DNA from: CAYVAR01 sp964449675
GTDB lineage: Bacteria; Patescibacteriota; Microgenomatia; UBA10105; UBA927
Direction: 5' to 3'
DNA length: 37,641 bases
Assembly (NCBI GenBank): GCA_964449675.1
Contig: CAYVAR010000014.1
Coordinates: 1-37,641, forward strand
Shown here in pieces: positions 36,648-37,641 of this stretch (positions are counted from its first letter, which is position 1; every line of letters begins with the position of its first letter). The notes under the pieces were generated by a model. It ran no database searches, was not told the DNA's origin, and saw nothing but the letters and a program-made list of their open reading frames with translations. A program made the position numbers and the translations under genes.

Positions 36648-37641
36648 ATGAGTGTAGAATCCCCATCCGCAGTACATTTTACTCCTATACCATTTTTTCT
36701 AAGTCAATCACCTAACGATGTTAGATTTCAATTTGCTCAAGATACAGAAATCATGTTTACTCCTCGAGGTAATCTTGCAAGAAGTATAAACACAGACACA
36801 ATCATCCCCGCTGATGCTTGTAAAACTCCTGATCCAGATATTCTCGCAGAATATGTCTTGACCGGATGGCAAGATGGAGCAGTAAAACCAGGCGATGTGA
36901 AACTACTCTGGCCAAATGTTTGGGTTGCTGGAGCTGCATTTGGATCCGGTTCGAGCAGAGAACACGCTCCGGTTGCCATGCAACATGCCGGATGCGGATT
37001 GGTGGTAGCGGAATCATTTGCTCCTATATTTCGAAGAAATGCTACGGCATTAGGCCTTTACACATCAACGAACTTTGGGTTAATTGATCGTATTAGAAAT
37101 GGTCAATCCATTCCGCTTAGTGAACTTGTTAGAGAACATGATCCTCTGTCACAAGACATATTACGAAAAGGAGGACTGTTACCGTATTTACAAGCGCTCT
37201 CTGAAGGCAAAGTCGAAGCTCCCAAAATAACAACCGGCGCTAGACCGATGACTATCGCTGAAAAATGGCTTTCTCAATCCCTGGGTGTTCCGTTTGTGCA
37301 ACCAGGAGATGGCGGTTTTGCACAACCAGGTAAAGCCTATAGCTATGAATATACACTTCCTTTATCCGAACAACTTCTTAAAGACTTTCAAGGGGATGAC
37401 ATAAGGATAGCTGATCCATCTCAGATCGTATTATTTAATGATCATCTAGCGCTAGACACGGACCCACGATCTGCGTCACTCGAAAAAACAACGCGTGATT
37501 TTGCCCAACGACATAAAATTCCTTTGTATGATACTTATGGAGGTACGCGACCTACCACGCAAGGAAATCTAGGAATTTGTCATGTGGTTATGATGGACAA
37601 AGTAACACCGGGAATAAATGTTGGCACTGATTCTCATACAC
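36648..37641 (+). CDS. LeuD-LeuC fusion, aconitase family, cut by window end
   Basis: The visible 331 residues begin with the swivel domain of LeuD/aconitase (INTDTIIPA at 47-55, FGSGSSREHA at 98-107, then ESFAPIFRRNA). The start of a LeuC-type catalytic domain follows (MTIAEKW at 201-207, NDHLALD at 264-270, GICHVV at 309-314, GTDSHT at 326-331). The [4Fe-4S] cysteines should lie further on, outside the window. LeuC and LeuD are usually separate, and in aconitase A the swivel follows. Here it leads, as in AcnB, but without the HEAT domain. Such enzymes isomerise the product of a preceding condensation. It starts 3 bp after the HMGL-like gene. The frame is open to the last base. Confidence 0.85.
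   Translation, partial: MSVESPSAVHFTPIPFFLSQSPNDVRFQFAQDTEIMFTPRGNLARSINTDTIIPADACKTPDPDILAEYVLTGWQDGAVKPGDVKLLWPNVWVAGAAFGSGSSREHAPVAMQHAGCGLVVAESFAPIFRRNATALGLYTSTNFGLIDRIRNGQSIPLSELVREHDPLSQDILRKGGLLPYLQALSEGKVEAPKITTGARPMTIAEKWLSQSLGVPFVQPGDGGFAQPGKAYSYEYTLPLSEQLLKDFQGDDIRIADPSQIVLFNDHLALDTDPRSASLEKTTRDFAQRHKIPLYDTYGGTRPTTQGNLGICHVVMMDKVTPGINVGTDSHT

Noticed and set aside
1..37641. tRNA, rRNA genes, transposases and prophage genes
   Set aside because: I looked for T-arm signatures, conserved rRNA segments and DDE or tyrosine recombinase motifs on both strands and saw none that held up. A tRNAscan or HMM search would be more sensitive.

Overview
This window looks like a chromosomal piece of a Candidate Phyla Radiation (Patescibacteria) bacterium, most likely in or near Microgenomates. 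This rests on overall style and gene content, not on a marker-gene tree. The signs are compact housekeeping genes in short mixed-strand blocks, PaaX/Cas2-fold and HTH-nucleotidyltransferase proteins, a DUF5679 mini-protein, many small palindromic repeats (several inside coding sequence), and a Gram-positive-type single-membrane type IV pilus gene set. TGA ends several genes (gltX, pilV, pilW), so the genetic code is standard. This argues against Gracilibacteria and Absconditabacteria, which read TGA as glycine.

Layout. 1-8100: housekeeping genes (PaaX-like regulator, cluster-less mutY, era, a membrane protein, gltX, a D,D-carboxypeptidase, and aspS with a fused YbaK-type editing domain). 8100-9850: an RNA-rich region. 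On the minus strand, aspS has what reads as a complete T-box riboswitch. On the plus strand, a divergent promoter that shares the same -35 block drives a ~380-nt leader of six consecutive hairpins, two of them homologous, ahead of a 61-aa acidic protein and a 52-aa zinc-ribbon protein. A run of unrelated hairpins follows. 9850-15500: recJ, cca, secF and secD, with recJ and cca carrying repeat insertions. 15500-20150: a winged-helix/nucleotidyltransferase regulator, DUF3048 and DUF4446 genes, a divergent promoter with an inverted-repeat leader, two mini-proteins and a GT39-like glycosyltransferase. 20150-34300: comM, then the type IV pilus genes (pilin, pilO, a pilM-pilN fusion, pilV/W/X-like minor pilins, pilC, pilB) joined to a response regulator and two tandem paralogous histidine kinases. 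34300-37641: a divergent Sua5/YrdC-like gene opposite an operon of an HMGL/isopropylmalate-synthase-like enzyme and a swivel-first LeuD-LeuC fusion. The fusion runs off the end of the window.

How the genes work together. The pilus block can supply the major pilin, the inner-membrane alignment complex, the platform, the extension ATPase and a minor-pilin tip complex. The two-component genes beside pilB suggest regulated pilus use. aspS is probably controlled by uncharged tRNA-Asp through the T-box. The last operon encodes a condensation plus isomerisation pair typical of 2-oxo-acid chain extension, which is unexpected in a lineage usually poor in amino-acid biosynthesis.

Most worth follow-up: the plus-strand structured leader at 8452-8815, the T-box, the YrdC/HMGL/LeuDC locus, AspRS-YbaK without the GAD domain, the CCA-enzyme-like protein missing a catalytic Asp, and the 34-38 bp perfect palindromes that invade genes. 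Many larger genes appear to be leaderless or nearly so: a -10 box is followed by about 7 nt and then ATG. The mini-protein genes instead carry near-perfect Shine-Dalgarno sequences.
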